A stretch of 41,038 nucleotides of DNA from Bradyrhizobium sp. AUGA SZCCT0283 (GTDB taxonomy: Bacteria; Pseudomonadota; Alphaproteobacteria; Rhizobiales; Xanthobacteraceae): assembly GCF_018130385.1 (NCBI RefSeq), contig NZ_JAFCLU010000046.1, forward strand, positions 1-41,038, in the 5' to 3' direction. Shown here one piece after another: positions 25,309 to 33,160 of the stretch. Positions within the stretch are counted from its first letter, which is position 1. Each line of letters starts with the position of its first letter. The notes under the pieces are model-generated. The model made no database searches. It saw only the letters and a program-made list of their open reading frames with translations, and had not been told where the DNA came from. Both the position numbers and the translations under genes were made by a program.

Positions 25309-26025
25309 CTACAGCGCGAGGTAGCGCTGACGAATGTTATCGTTGGCTTTCAGCTCTTCGATCCCGGATGTGTAGACGATCTGGCCCTTGTCGATAACCG
25401 TCGCGTGGCTCGCAAGGCCAAGGCAAAAATGCATGTTCTGCTCGGCGATCAGCACCGTCGCCCCGGTGCCGCGAAGCTGCCGCAGCAATTCTCCGATCCG
25501 TTGCACGATGATCGGCGCCAGCCCTTCGCTCGGCTCGTCCAGCAGCAGCAGTGCCGGATTGCCCATCAGCGTGCGCGCAATCGCCAACATCTGCTGTTCG
25601 CCACCCGACAGCCGTCCCGCAATCCGGTGCCGCAGCGGCTCCAGCAGTGGAAACACATCGTAAATGCGCCGGATCGACCACTCGTCCTCGCCATTTGGGC
25701 CCTTCTTGGCACCGATGACCAGATTGTCCTCGACCGTGTGCTCCGGAAAGATCTGGCGATCCTCCGGCACGAAGCCGAGACCGGCGCGCGCGATATGATG
25801 CGGCTTCAGGCCGGACACTACTTTGCCGCGCAAAGTGACTTTGCCGCGGCGTGCGGGAGCGAGCCCCATGATCGCCTTCATGGTGGTCGTCTTGCCGGCG
25901 CCGTTGCGGCCGAGCAGCGCCATGGTTTCGCCCTGCCGGACCGACAGGCCAACGCCGAACAGGATCTGGCTGGTGCCGTAATAGACGTCGAGATCCTCGA
26001 CCTGTACGACCGGCTGCGCACTCAT
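25309..26025 (-). CDS. livF: Liv-type ABC transporter ATPase, LivF
   Basis: Predicted 238-residue ATPase. Walker A is GRNGAGKTT, the signature LSGGEQQ, Walker B LLLDEPSEGLAP and the switch His region is AEQNMHF. The start MSAQPVVQVEDLDVYYG is typical of LivF, and GLGFVPEDRQIFP is a further landmark. The ATG at 26025 overlaps the livG stop (ATGA). A longer frame to 26130 exists inside livG and was rejected. With LivG it powers the importer formed by the next genes. Confidence 0.92.
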   Translation of the reverse strand: MSAQPVVQVEDLDVYYGTSQILFGVGLSVRQGETMALLGRNGAGKTTTMKAIMGLAPARRGKVTLRGKVVSGLKPHHIARAGLGFVPEDRQIFPEHTVEDNLVIGAKKGPNGEDEWSIRRIYDVFPLLEPLRHRIAGRLSGGEQQMLAIARTLMGNPALLLLDEPSEGLAPIIVQRIGELLRQLRGTGATVLIAEQNMHFCLGLASHATVIDKGQIVYTSGIEELKANDNIRQRYLAL

Positions 26026-26780
26026 ATCGCGACTCCGGCGTGATGTTCGGTGCCGAGATAGGCCTCGATGACGGCCTCGTTGCCGCGGATCGCATCCGGC
26101 GTGCCGGTTGCAAGAATGCGCCCATAGCACAGCACTACGATCTCGGGCGCGATCTTGAACACGATATCCATGTCGTGCTCGATGAATACCACCGTGATCT
26201 TTTGCGTCTCCCAGAGCTCTTTCACCTTGTCGATCATCCGCCAGCGCTCTTCGGTGCCCATGCCAGCAGTGGGCTCATCGAGCAGCAGCACTTTTGGATC
26301 GAGCACGAGCGCCAGTGCGATATCGAGCAGTTTCTGGTCGCCATGCGACAGCGTCGCCGCGGTGCGGTTCCGCTTGCCGGCCAATCCCAGCAACTCCATC
26401 GCATGCTCGGCACGATCGCGGGTTTCGGCCAACGGGAAGCGCCGGTGCAACACGCTGGCGCGGCGTTGATCGGCGCAGACGGCGGCGAGCATGGTCTCCT
26501 CTACCGTCAGCGACGGAAAAATGCTGGCAACCTGAAACGCCCGGCCGATACCGTAGCGCACGATCTCGGGAGGCGAACGCCCGGCCATGTCAACGCCGTT
26601 CAGCAGGATCTGGCCAGCGTCGGGCCTCAGCGCGCCGGTAATCAGGTTAAAGAACGTGCTCTTGCCGGCGCCGTTGGGACCGATCACGGCGGTGAGCGAA
26701 CCATCGGCAAAATCGAGCGTGACATTGTCGGTCGCCTTGACGCCGCCGAACGATTTGGAAAGGGAGCGTATCTCCAGCAT
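26022..26780 (-). CDS. livG: Liv-type ABC transporter ATPase, LivG
   Basis: Predicted 252-residue ATPase. Walker A is GPNGAGKST at 34-42, the signature appears in the LivG form LSHGDQK, and Walker B is VLLLDEPTAGMG. The C-terminal LCYGRILATGTP and AYLG ending is typical. The ATG at 26780 is two bases after the livM stop; the open frame to 26825 has no better start. It couples by ATGA to livF. Confidence 0.92.
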   Translation of the reverse strand: MLEIRSLSKSFGGVKATDNVTLDFADGSLTAVIGPNGAGKSTFFNLITGALRPDAGQILLNGVDMAGRSPPEIVRYGIGRAFQVASIFPSLTVEETMLAAVCADQRRASVLHRRFPLAETRDRAEHAMELLGLAGKRNRTAATLSHGDQKLLDIALALVLDPKVLLLDEPTAGMGTEERWRMIDKVKELWETQKITVVFIEHDMDIVFKIAPEIVVLCYGRILATGTPDAIRGNEAVIEAYLGTEHHAGVAI

Positions 26781-26782
26781 GG

Positions 26783-27805
26783 CTAGCCGCGCTCCCCCGT
26801 GCCGGCGCGGCGTCGCGCATACCACTCGACCACAAAATCCATCAGGCCTTTCCGCAGGCCGATGGCGAAGAACAGGATCACGATCCCGAGCACGATGCCG
26901 TAATATTCGGTCAACCGCGTCACGGTATCGTTGAGGATCAGCAGCAGCACGGTGCCGACCATGGGACCGAGAAACGTCGTGACGCCGCCGAGCATGTTGA
27001 TGAAGATGCCCTCACCCGAGATCGTCCAGTAGGCGAACTCGGGATAGGCGCCCGACACGAACAGCGCCATGATGATGCCGCCGGTCGAGGCAAACAGTGC
27101 TGCCAGCACGAATATCGTGAGTTTTGCGCGCCAGACATCGATGCCGATGAAGCTGGCGCGGGTGGCGTTGTCGCGGATCATCCGCAAGGTATAGCCGAAC
27201 GGCGATTGCGCGATCTGGCGCATCAGGAGAAGCCCGATCACCAGCAGCGCGCAACTCGTGATGTACAGATGCACATGGTTCGACAGGTCGATTCCCAGGA
27301 ACGCCGGGCGTGGAATGCCGCCGCGCAGGCCCTGGTCGCCGCCGGTCAGCGACACCCAGGACAGAATCGTACTGTGGATCAGCATCTGGAACGCCAGCGT
27401 CACGAAGGCAAAATAGATTTCCTTCAGCCGCACGCAGATCGCGCCGATGGCGGCGGCGATCAGGGTGGTGATAACGAGCGTTGCAACGAACCCGACCGGC
27501 ACCGGCAGGCCGGTGCGCTGCATGAGGAGGCCAAAGCCGTAGGCGCCGAGGCCAAAGAACATGCCATGTCCGAACGAGACCATACCGGTAAAGCCCACCA
27601 GCAGGTTGAGCGAGGTCGCGAATAGTCCAAAGGCCGAGCAGCGGATCACAAAATCGAGCAGCGCCTTGCTGCCGGTGAGCATCGGCAGGATCGCCAGCAC
27701 GGCAAAGGCCACCAACGCGATCAGCACGTCGCGGTAGCGCGAGCGCTGCGATTGGGACTCGATCCGCGGCACCACGGCGGCCTGTTCGGCCTGCAGCTCG
27801 GTCAT
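26783..27805 (-). CDS. livM: Liv-type ABC transporter permease, LivM
   Basis: Predicted 340-residue permease with about ten hydrophobic segments. SLNLLVGFTGMVSFGHGMFFGLGAY in shortened form (GFTGMVSFGHGMF) and the GVTTFLGPMVGT loop near the C-terminus are family landmarks, and an N-terminal hydrophilic tail of about 25 residues precedes the first helix. The start overlaps the livH stop (ATGA). It pairs with LivH to form the channel. Confidence 0.92.
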   Translation of the reverse strand: MTELQAEQAAVVPRIESQSQRSRYRDVLIALVAFAVLAILPMLTGSKALLDFVIRCSAFGLFATSLNLLVGFTGMVSFGHGMFFGLGAYGFGLLMQRTGLPVPVGFVATLVITTLIAAAIGAICVRLKEIYFAFVTLAFQMLIHSTILSWVSLTGGDQGLRGGIPRPAFLGIDLSNHVHLYITSCALLVIGLLLMRQIAQSPFGYTLRMIRDNATRASFIGIDVWRAKLTIFVLAALFASTGGIIMALFVSGAYPEFAYWTISGEGIFINMLGGVTTFLGPMVGTVLLLILNDTVTRLTEYYGIVLGIVILFFAIGLRKGLMDFVVEWYARRRAGTGERG

Positions 27806-28713
27806 GCGACCTCCTTGCCGAACAGACCGGTGGGCCGCGACACCAGCACGATCACCATGAACAGGTACATCAGCCCTTCCGTGAACAAAGGAAAGCCGAG
27901 CGATCCGAACGAGCGGATCATGCCGATCAGGATTGCGCCGATCAGCGCGCCGAGGATCGAGCCCATGCCGCCGATCACGGTGACGATGAAGGATTCGATC
28001 AGGACCGAAAATCCCATGCCCGGCGTCAGCGAGCGCACTGGTGCGGCGAGCGCGCCGGCGAGACCCGCCAGCATGCCGCCGAGCGCGAACACCCCGCCAT
28101 AAATCAATCCGGTGTTGATGCCGAGCGCGGAAACCATGCCCGGATTATGCGCAGCCGCCCGGATCACCTTGCCGATCCTCGTGCGCGCCAGCCCGAGCCC
28201 GAGAACCACGGCAACCACCAGCGCCACGCCGATCAGGAGCAGATAATACGGCGGCACCACGCCGCCGGCGATAAACAGCGGCGCTACCTGGAACGCCGCC
28301 GGCATGCCCATCGACTTGAATTCCGGACCCCATATCATCCGCACCACGTCATCGAAGATCAGCACGAAGGCGTAGCAGACCAGCAACTGCATCAGCACGT
28401 CGGAGCCATAAACCCGGCTCATGAACACGCGCTCGAAAATCAGGCCGAGCAACGCGGTGCCGGCCGCGCCGCACAGCATCGCCAGCGCAAAACTGCCGGT
28501 GAACTGATAGGCCGTCATCGCGAAATAGGCGCCGAACATATAAAAGGCGCCGTGGCTGAAATTCACGACCTTGAGCACGCCGAAGATCAGCGTCAGCCCG
28601 ACGGCGACCAGAAACAGCAACATGCCGATGATGAAGCCGCTGGTGGTCTGCGTCACCAGACAGGCGGAACTGGCGAGACAGCCGGTAAGCGCATCGATAT
28701 CCAAGGGAAGCAT
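27802..28713 (-). CDS. livH: Liv-type ABC transporter permease, LivH
   Basis: Predicted 303-residue permease with about eight to nine membrane segments. LTLIFGVLKVVNFSHGAFYMFGAY in shortened form (GVLKVVNFSHGAF) and VIGGMGSILGALIGA (GGMGSILGALIG) are clear LivH landmarks. The ATG at 28713 follows the binding-protein gene across a 90-base gap that holds a stem-loop, and the ribosome-binding site is weak, consistent with lower output than the binding protein. Confidence 0.9.
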   Translation of the reverse strand: MLPLDIDALTGCLASSACLVTQTTSGFIIGMLLFLVAVGLTLIFGVLKVVNFSHGAFYMFGAYFAMTAYQFTGSFALAMLCGAAGTALLGLIFERVFMSRVYGSDVLMQLLVCYAFVLIFDDVVRMIWGPEFKSMGMPAAFQVAPLFIAGGVVPPYYLLLIGVALVVAVVLGLGLARTRIGKVIRAAAHNPGMVSALGINTGLIYGGVFALGGMLAGLAGALAAPVRSLTPGMGFSVLIESFIVTVIGGMGSILGALIGAILIGMIRSFGSLGFPLFTEGLMYLFMVIVLVSRPTGLFGKEVA

Positions 28714-28763
28714 CCATTACAGCGCGCCGGAACGGGCGACGCGCGAAAAAACATTCGGCAGCG

Positions 28764-28791
28764 AACGGAGGCAGCTTACGCCACCTCCGTT
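28764..28791 (-). promoter_or_regulatory. Stem-loop between livK-like gene and livH
   Basis: AACGGAGG at 28764-28771 pairs with CCTCCGTT at 28784-28791, a perfect 8-base stem around 12 bases, starting 12 bases after the binding-protein stop codon. A run of six T (minus strand, near 28750-28745) lies about 14 bases further on, too far for a standard terminator. It probably limits read-through or protects the upstream message. Confidence 0.5.
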
Positions 28792-28803
28792 ATCGCCGGT
28801 CGA

Positions 28804-30063
28804 TCAGGTGTAACCCTTGCTCTTCTTCCACTCGGCTTCGAGCTCGAATATCGTCTTCCAGTCTCCGGCCTGAACCTGCGGCACGTAGGGTTCCTGCGGG
28901 ATCGTCGTTCCCCAGCCGATCGCATAGCCGACCAGAGTCTGGTCCTCGGCACGCATGGTGACGGTGCCGTCGGCGCCGAACGGGGACTTGATCTTCAGCC
29001 CGCGTAGCACCTCTGCAATCTTCTTGCCGTCGGCTGAATTCGCCTTCTTCGACGCTTCCGCCAGCAGCATGATCGCGGTGGCATTCTCCCACGACCAGTT
29101 GGTGGGATACTCGTTGTATTTCGCCTTGTAAGCGTCACCCCAAGCGGCGTTCTCCGGTGTTGCCGGATAGGTCTTGATGTAGCGGTTGCCGGAGTGAATG
29201 CCCTTCGGCAGGTTCTTCACCACTGTCAGCGCGGTGTAGTCGGCCATGTTGACCGCGAACACTTCCATTTGGCTGAACAGCGCGTAGATGTTGGCCTGAT
29301 CGATATAGGACGTGAGGTCGCCGCCCCACAGGCAGGTATACAGCGCCTGCGGCTTGGCCTGCAGGATCTTCGTCACCACCTCGGTGTAGTCGGGCTGGAA
29401 CAGCTTTGGCCAGGACTCGCTGATGATTTCGGTGTCGGGCGCGAAGCGCTTCAGGTACGTCACGTATTCGCCGGTGGTGTCGCGGCCATAGGCATAGTCG
29501 GGCGAACAGGTGGCCCATTTCTTCAGGCCCTTGGCTTTCGCAATCGCCGCTGCGTAGCTGCCGCCCACGATGGAGTCATGCACGCCCTGCCGCGCGGTGC
29601 GGAACGCATTAGGAATGTGCTGCTTGGGATCGGCCGTTAGCGCCGAGGTTTCCGAATTGGTGTGAATGCAGAGCACGCCGAGATCGCGCGCCACTTCATG
29701 CACCGCGAACGCGCCCGACGACGCTTCGGCGTCAATCAGGATTTCACATCCATCGGTATTGACGAGTTCGCGTGCGACGCGGGCGGCTTCCTGCGGCTGC
29801 CCCTTGGAATCGCGGATCACCATCTCGATCTGCCGTCCGGCCAAACCGCCGGCGGCATTGACCTTTTCGATTTCCAGCATCACCCCGTTGCGCGACGAGG
29901 TTCCGAGCTGCGCCACGCGTCCGGAGAGAATGGTCGGCATGCCGACCTTGATGGTCTTGGCTTGCGCGCGCGCCACCCAGGGCGTCGCAAATGTTACGGC
30001 CCCGGCGCCCATCATCGCCAACGTCGCACGTCGGCTTACGCCCGGTTTGCGGGTTCTCGTCAT
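28804..30063 (-). CDS. Liv-type ABC transporter substrate-binding protein
   Basis: Predicted 419-residue exported binding protein. The N-terminus has a twin-arginine-like signal (VSRRATLAMMGAG at about 9-21) ending near ARAQA at 33-35, after which KTIKVGMPTILSG opens the mature protein as in the Leu/Ile/Val-binding group. It is the first gene of the Liv importer and has an AGGAAG box before the ATG at 30063. Members of this group bind amino acids, amides, urea or aromatic and short organic acids; the CoA-transferase downstream favours an organic acid here, by inference. Confidence 0.9.
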   Translation of the reverse strand: MTRTRKPGVSRRATLAMMGAGAVTFATPWVARAQAKTIKVGMPTILSGRVAQLGTSSRNGVMLEIEKVNAAGGLAGRQIEMVIRDSKGQPQEAARVARELVNTDGCEILIDAEASSGAFAVHEVARDLGVLCIHTNSETSALTADPKQHIPNAFRTARQGVHDSIVGGSYAAAIAKAKGLKKWATCSPDYAYGRDTTGEYVTYLKRFAPDTEIISESWPKLFQPDYTEVVTKILQAKPQALYTCLWGGDLTSYIDQANIYALFSQMEVFAVNMADYTALTVVKNLPKGIHSGNRYIKTYPATPENAAWGDAYKAKYNEYPTNWSWENATAIMLLAEASKKANSADGKKIAEVLRGLKIKSPFGADGTVTMRAEDQTLVGYAIGWGTTIPQEPYVPQVQAGDWKTIFELEAEWKKSKGYT

Positions 30064-30133
30064 TGCTTCCTCCCTTTGGGGTTTGCGTTCCCAAATCCCT
30101 GCCGGAGGTCGTGTCGCCTCCGTGCAGGCTTGA

Positions 30134-30162
30134 GGATTTCAGAGCAAAGGGGGTGACGTCAA
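30134..30162 (-). promoter_or_regulatory. Possible promoter of the liv/CoA operon
   Basis: On the minus strand TTGACG (30162-30157) is followed after 17 bases by AAATCC (30139-30134), a good -35 box and a poor -10 box. It lies in the 171-base gap shared with the divergent acyl-CoA synthetase operon. Confidence 0.35.
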
Positions 30163-30207
30163 GCCAAAGATGAACTACGAGTCACAATTCATCTAGGGAG
30201 AGACGAG

Positions 30208-30225
30208 GCCGGAAACCGGCTTTTT
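30208..30225 (+). terminator. Small terminator-like hairpin in the acyl-CoA synthetase leader
   Basis: GCCGG (30208-30212), AAA, CCGGC (30216-30220) and then TTTTT lie just 10 bases before the start codon at 30235. The shape is that of a short intrinsic terminator, so it could act as an attenuator; the five-pair stem is weak and no leader peptide was recognised. Confidence 0.3.
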
Positions 30226-30234
30226 GGGCGGATA

Positions 30235-31731
30235 ATGATCAATCTATCCAGCTTTATCGCGTTTCATGCCCGGCGGACGCCGGATCGCTGTGCGCTGAAA
30301 TATCGCGGCGAGGACGTCTCCTATGCCGAGTTCGACGCCCGTATCCGCCGGGTCGGCGGCTGGCTCGCCTCGCGCGGGATAGGCCCGGGCGACGTCGTCG
30401 CGGTGCTGATGAAGAACAGCACCGCCTTTCTCGAACTGGTATTTGCGACCAGCCATATCGGCGCGGTGTTTCTGCCGATCAATTATCGCCTGTCCGCCGA
30501 CGAAGTTGGCTACATCGTCGGCAATTCCGGCGCGCGCATCCTGATTGCGGATGACGAGCTTGCAGGCATCGCGACCGGCGGCGCGCCAGTGATACTGCTC
30601 GACGAAGCCACACAATCCGACGCGACGCGCCTTGCGCCAGATATCGCGCCCGCCCCTGTTCATGTCAGGCAACCACGCGACCTGATGCGGCTGATGTACA
30701 CGTCAGGCACTACGGACCGCCCCAAGGGCGTGATGCTGACTTACGAGAACATGTACTGGAAGTCGGCCGACCAGACGCTCGTGCTCGGGTTGAACGCCGA
30801 CACGCGATTGCTGGTGGTCGGTCCGCTCTATCATGTCGGCGCGCTCGATCTGCCTGGGATTGCGGTGCTCTGGCACGGCGGCATGCTTTCGATCCACCGC
30901 AACTTCGAGCCTGAGCAGGCGCTCGCCGCAATCGAAGCGGAGAAACTCAATGCCGCATGGTTCGCGCCCGTGATGACGACCGCGATCCTCACCTGCCCGA
31001 CCCGCGACCGCAACGATGTATCGAGCCTCCGATGGGCAATCGGCGGCGGTGAGAAGACCCCGGAAGCGCGCATTCGCGCCTTCTCCGATTATTTCAAGAA
31101 CGCCCGCTATATCGACGCCTATGGCCTGACCGAAACTTGCGGCGGCGACACCTTCATGGAAGCTGGCCGCGAGATCGAGAAAATCGGCTCGACCGGCCGC
31201 GCCATTGCCCATGTCGAAATCGAAATCCGTGACGATGCCGGCCATCGCCTGCCGTCCGGCGAGAACGGAGAAATCTGCCTGCGCGGACCCAAGATCACGC
31301 AGGGCTACTGGAAGGATCCCGAAAAAACCGCGGCCGCGTTCTTCGGCGACTGGTTTCGTACCGGAGACGTCGGCTATCTCGATGAGGACGGCTTTCTCTA
31401 CCTGACCGATCGCAAGAAGGACATGATCATTTCCGGCGGCGAGAATATCGCCTCCTCCGAAGTCGAGCGCGTCATCTACGAACTGCCGCAGGTGCGCGAA
31501 GTCGCTGTTGTCGGCATGCCCGACGAACGCTGGGGCGAGAAGCCCGTCGCGGTCGTGGTGCTGGGAGATGGCGCCACGCTGGATCTGCCTGCTCTCGCCG
31601 ACCACTGCCGCGCGCGCCTGGCAGGCTTCAAGGTGCCGAAGCAACTGATCATCCGCGACAGCCTGCCGCGCAACCCTTCCGGAAAAGTCCTCAAGCGCGT
31701 GCTGCGCGCCGAACTGGAATCCCACGCATGA
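30235..31731 (+). CDS. AMP-forming acyl-CoA synthetase
   Basis: Predicted 498-residue ligase that activates a carboxylic acid with ATP to an acyl adenylate and then to acyl-CoA. The ATP-binding loop is YTSGTTDRPKGVM at about 155-167, YGLTETCGG is the adenine motif, the hinge region is TGDVGYLDEDGFLYLTDRKKD in shortened form (TGDVGYLDEDG, DRKKDMI), and the catalytic Lys484 is in NPSGKVLKR. The N-terminus is like medium- to long-chain or aromatic acid ligases. It is the first gene of a four-gene plus-strand operon and overlaps the TetR gene by four bases. Its substrate is unknown; the monooxygenase and SDR partners suggest that it activates an acid derived from a ketone or alicyclic compound. 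Confidence 0.9.
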   Translation: MINLSSFIAFHARRTPDRCALKYRGEDVSYAEFDARIRRVGGWLASRGIGPGDVVAVLMKNSTAFLELVFATSHIGAVFLPINYRLSADEVGYIVGNSGARILIADDELAGIATGGAPVILLDEATQSDATRLAPDIAPAPVHVRQPRDLMRLMYTSGTTDRPKGVMLTYENMYWKSADQTLVLGLNADTRLLVVGPLYHVGALDLPGIAVLWHGGMLSIHRNFEPEQALAAIEAEKLNAAWFAPVMTTAILTCPTRDRNDVSSLRWAIGGGEKTPEARIRAFSDYFKNARYIDAYGLTETCGGDTFMEAGREIEKIGSTGRAIAHVEIEIRDDAGHRLPSGENGEICLRGPKITQGYWKDPEKTAAAFFGDWFRTGDVGYLDEDGFLYLTDRKKDMIISGGENIASSEVERVIYELPQVREVAVVGMPDERWGEKPVAVVVLGDGATLDLPALADHCRARLAGFKVPKQLIIRDSLPRNPSGKVLKRVLRAELESHA

Positions 31732-32384
31732 CGCAATCATCGCAAGCCGCCTCCGGCAAAGCGGCAAAACTCAACCGTGTCGAGCGCAACGCCTGGACCA
31801 AGCGCAGGATATTCGATGCCGCCACCAAGGTCGTCGGCAAACACGGTTACGCCGAGGCGTCCGTCGCCCGCATCACCGAGGAAGCCGGTGTCGCCCAAGG
31901 CACGTTCTACAATCACTTCGAGAACCGCCAGGAACTGCTCGATCAATTGCTGCCGAAGATCGGCACCGACATGGTTTACTTCATCCGCGAGCGCACCGGA
32001 AACGCACACGCGGCAAGGCAGGAAATCGAACGCTTCAGCGCCTTCTTCGATTTCATCCGCGAGGTGCCGGAATTTCTGCGCATCCTCAACGAGGCCGAAT
32101 ATTTCGCGCCGATCGGCTATCAGAAGCATCTCGACAATATCGCAACCGCCTATGTCCGCATCCTCCGGCGCGCCCGTCAGGCCGGCGCGATCGTTGATTA
32201 TAGCGACGAGGAGTTCGAAGCCATCGTCCACATGCTGATGGGCGCGCGCGGCTACCTCAGCCGCCGCTACTCCTACGTTGGCGGCAGCGTCACGGCAGCG
32301 CCCGAGCATGTCATCTCCGCCTACCGAAAGCTGGTGACGCGCGGCCTGTTCACACCGGAAAAAGGCAATAGCCATGACCGCTGA
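31728..32384 (+). CDS. TetR-family transcriptional regulator
   Basis: Predicted 218-residue repressor. The helix-turn-helix spans about residues 25-72 with RRIFDAATKVVGKHGYAEAS, landmark TEEAGVAQGTFYNHFENRQELL in part (GVAQGTFYNHF). The C-terminal part should bind a small ligand, perhaps an acyl-CoA. It is inside the operon, overlapping the synthetase gene by four and the SDR gene by 11 bases, so its level follows the genes it probably controls. The divergent liv operon, 1.5 kb upstream, could be a second target. Confidence 0.9.
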   Translation: MTQSSQAASGKAAKLNRVERNAWTKRRIFDAATKVVGKHGYAEASVARITEEAGVAQGTFYNHFENRQELLDQLLPKIGTDMVYFIRERTGNAHAARQEIERFSAFFDFIREVPEFLRILNEAEYFAPIGYQKHLDNIATAYVRILRRARQAGAIVDYSDEEFEAIVHMLMGARGYLSRRYSYVGGSVTAAPEHVISAYRKLVTRGLFTPEKGNSHDR

Positions 32385-33150
32385 GGGTATCGTCCTCGTT
32401 ACCGGCGGCAGCCGCGGCATTGGTGCGGCAACCGCGGCGCTCTTGGCCGAGCAAGGCCGGCGCGTGGTGATATCAGACATCGCGCCGGAGCCGCTGGCGG
32501 CAACGAAAACGATCCTCTGGCCGGCCCCATTCGACGTCGCGAGCGAAAGCGCCGTCGTCAGCGGCATCGCCGATATCGAGGCCGCGCACGGCCCGATCGC
32601 CGGCCTGGTTAACGCCGCCGGCGTCTTCGGCAAGATGTACCGGATCGAGCGCGTGCGAATGGATCAATGGGACCGCGAGGTCAACATCGATCTGCGCGGC
32701 ACGTTTCTGGTCGCCCGCAGCGTCGGCGTGAAGATGGCCGAGCGCCGGCACGGCGCGATCGTCAATGTCGCTTCCGTTGCCGGCATGACATCAGGTCCGA
32801 TCCATGCCTACACGGCTGCGAAAGCCGGCGTCATTCAGATCACGCAGACGCTGGCCGCCGAATGGGGCCGCAGTGGCGTACGCGTCAACGCGGTCTCGCC
32901 GGGCTTTACCCGCACTGCCATGCTGGAAGCCGGTATCGCCTCCGGGGCACTGAACAGGAAATGGCTGGAAAGTCCGACCGCAATGAACCGGCTGGTCGAG
33001 CCGGTCGAGGTCGCGCACGCAATCGCGTGGCTGCTTTCGCCCATGAGCAGTGGCGTCACCGGAATAAATCTACCCGTCGACGCTGGATACATCGCAGGCA
33101 CCACCTGGGCCGCCTATGGCGGCCTGCCGGAAGCACCGGACGCGCAATGA
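32374..33150 (+). CDS. SDR-family NAD(P)-dependent oxidoreductase
   Basis: Predicted 258-residue classical short-chain dehydrogenase. The cofactor motif TGGSRGIG is at 10-17, NAAG at 80-83, and the catalytic set Ser134, Tyr146 and Lys150 is complete (NVASVAG, YTAAK). PGFTRTAM follows as usual. An acidic residue after the second strand (ISDIAP) favours NAD over NADP. It overlaps the TetR gene and precedes the monooxygenase by 10 bases; a likely role is oxidation of an alcohol to the ketone used by the monooxygenase, which is inference. Confidence 0.9.
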   Translation: MTAEGIVLVTGGSRGIGAATAALLAEQGRRVVISDIAPEPLAATKTILWPAPFDVASESAVVSGIADIEAAHGPIAGLVNAAGVFGKMYRIERVRMDQWDREVNIDLRGTFLVARSVGVKMAERRHGAIVNVASVAGMTSGPIHAYTAAKAGVIQITQTLAAEWGRSGVRVNAVSPGFTRTAMLEAGIASGALNRKWLESPTAMNRLVEPVEVAHAIAWLLSPMSSGVTGINLPVDAGYIAGTTWAAYGGLPEAPDAQ

Positions 33151-33160
33151 GGATACGAGC

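Noticed and set aside
28147..29007. 286-residue plus-strand open frame
   Set aside because: Antisense to livH and the binding-protein gene; composition unlike a protein.
30703..31767. 354-residue minus-strand open frame
   Set aside because: Antisense shadow of the acyl-CoA synthetase gene, which has all catalytic motifs.
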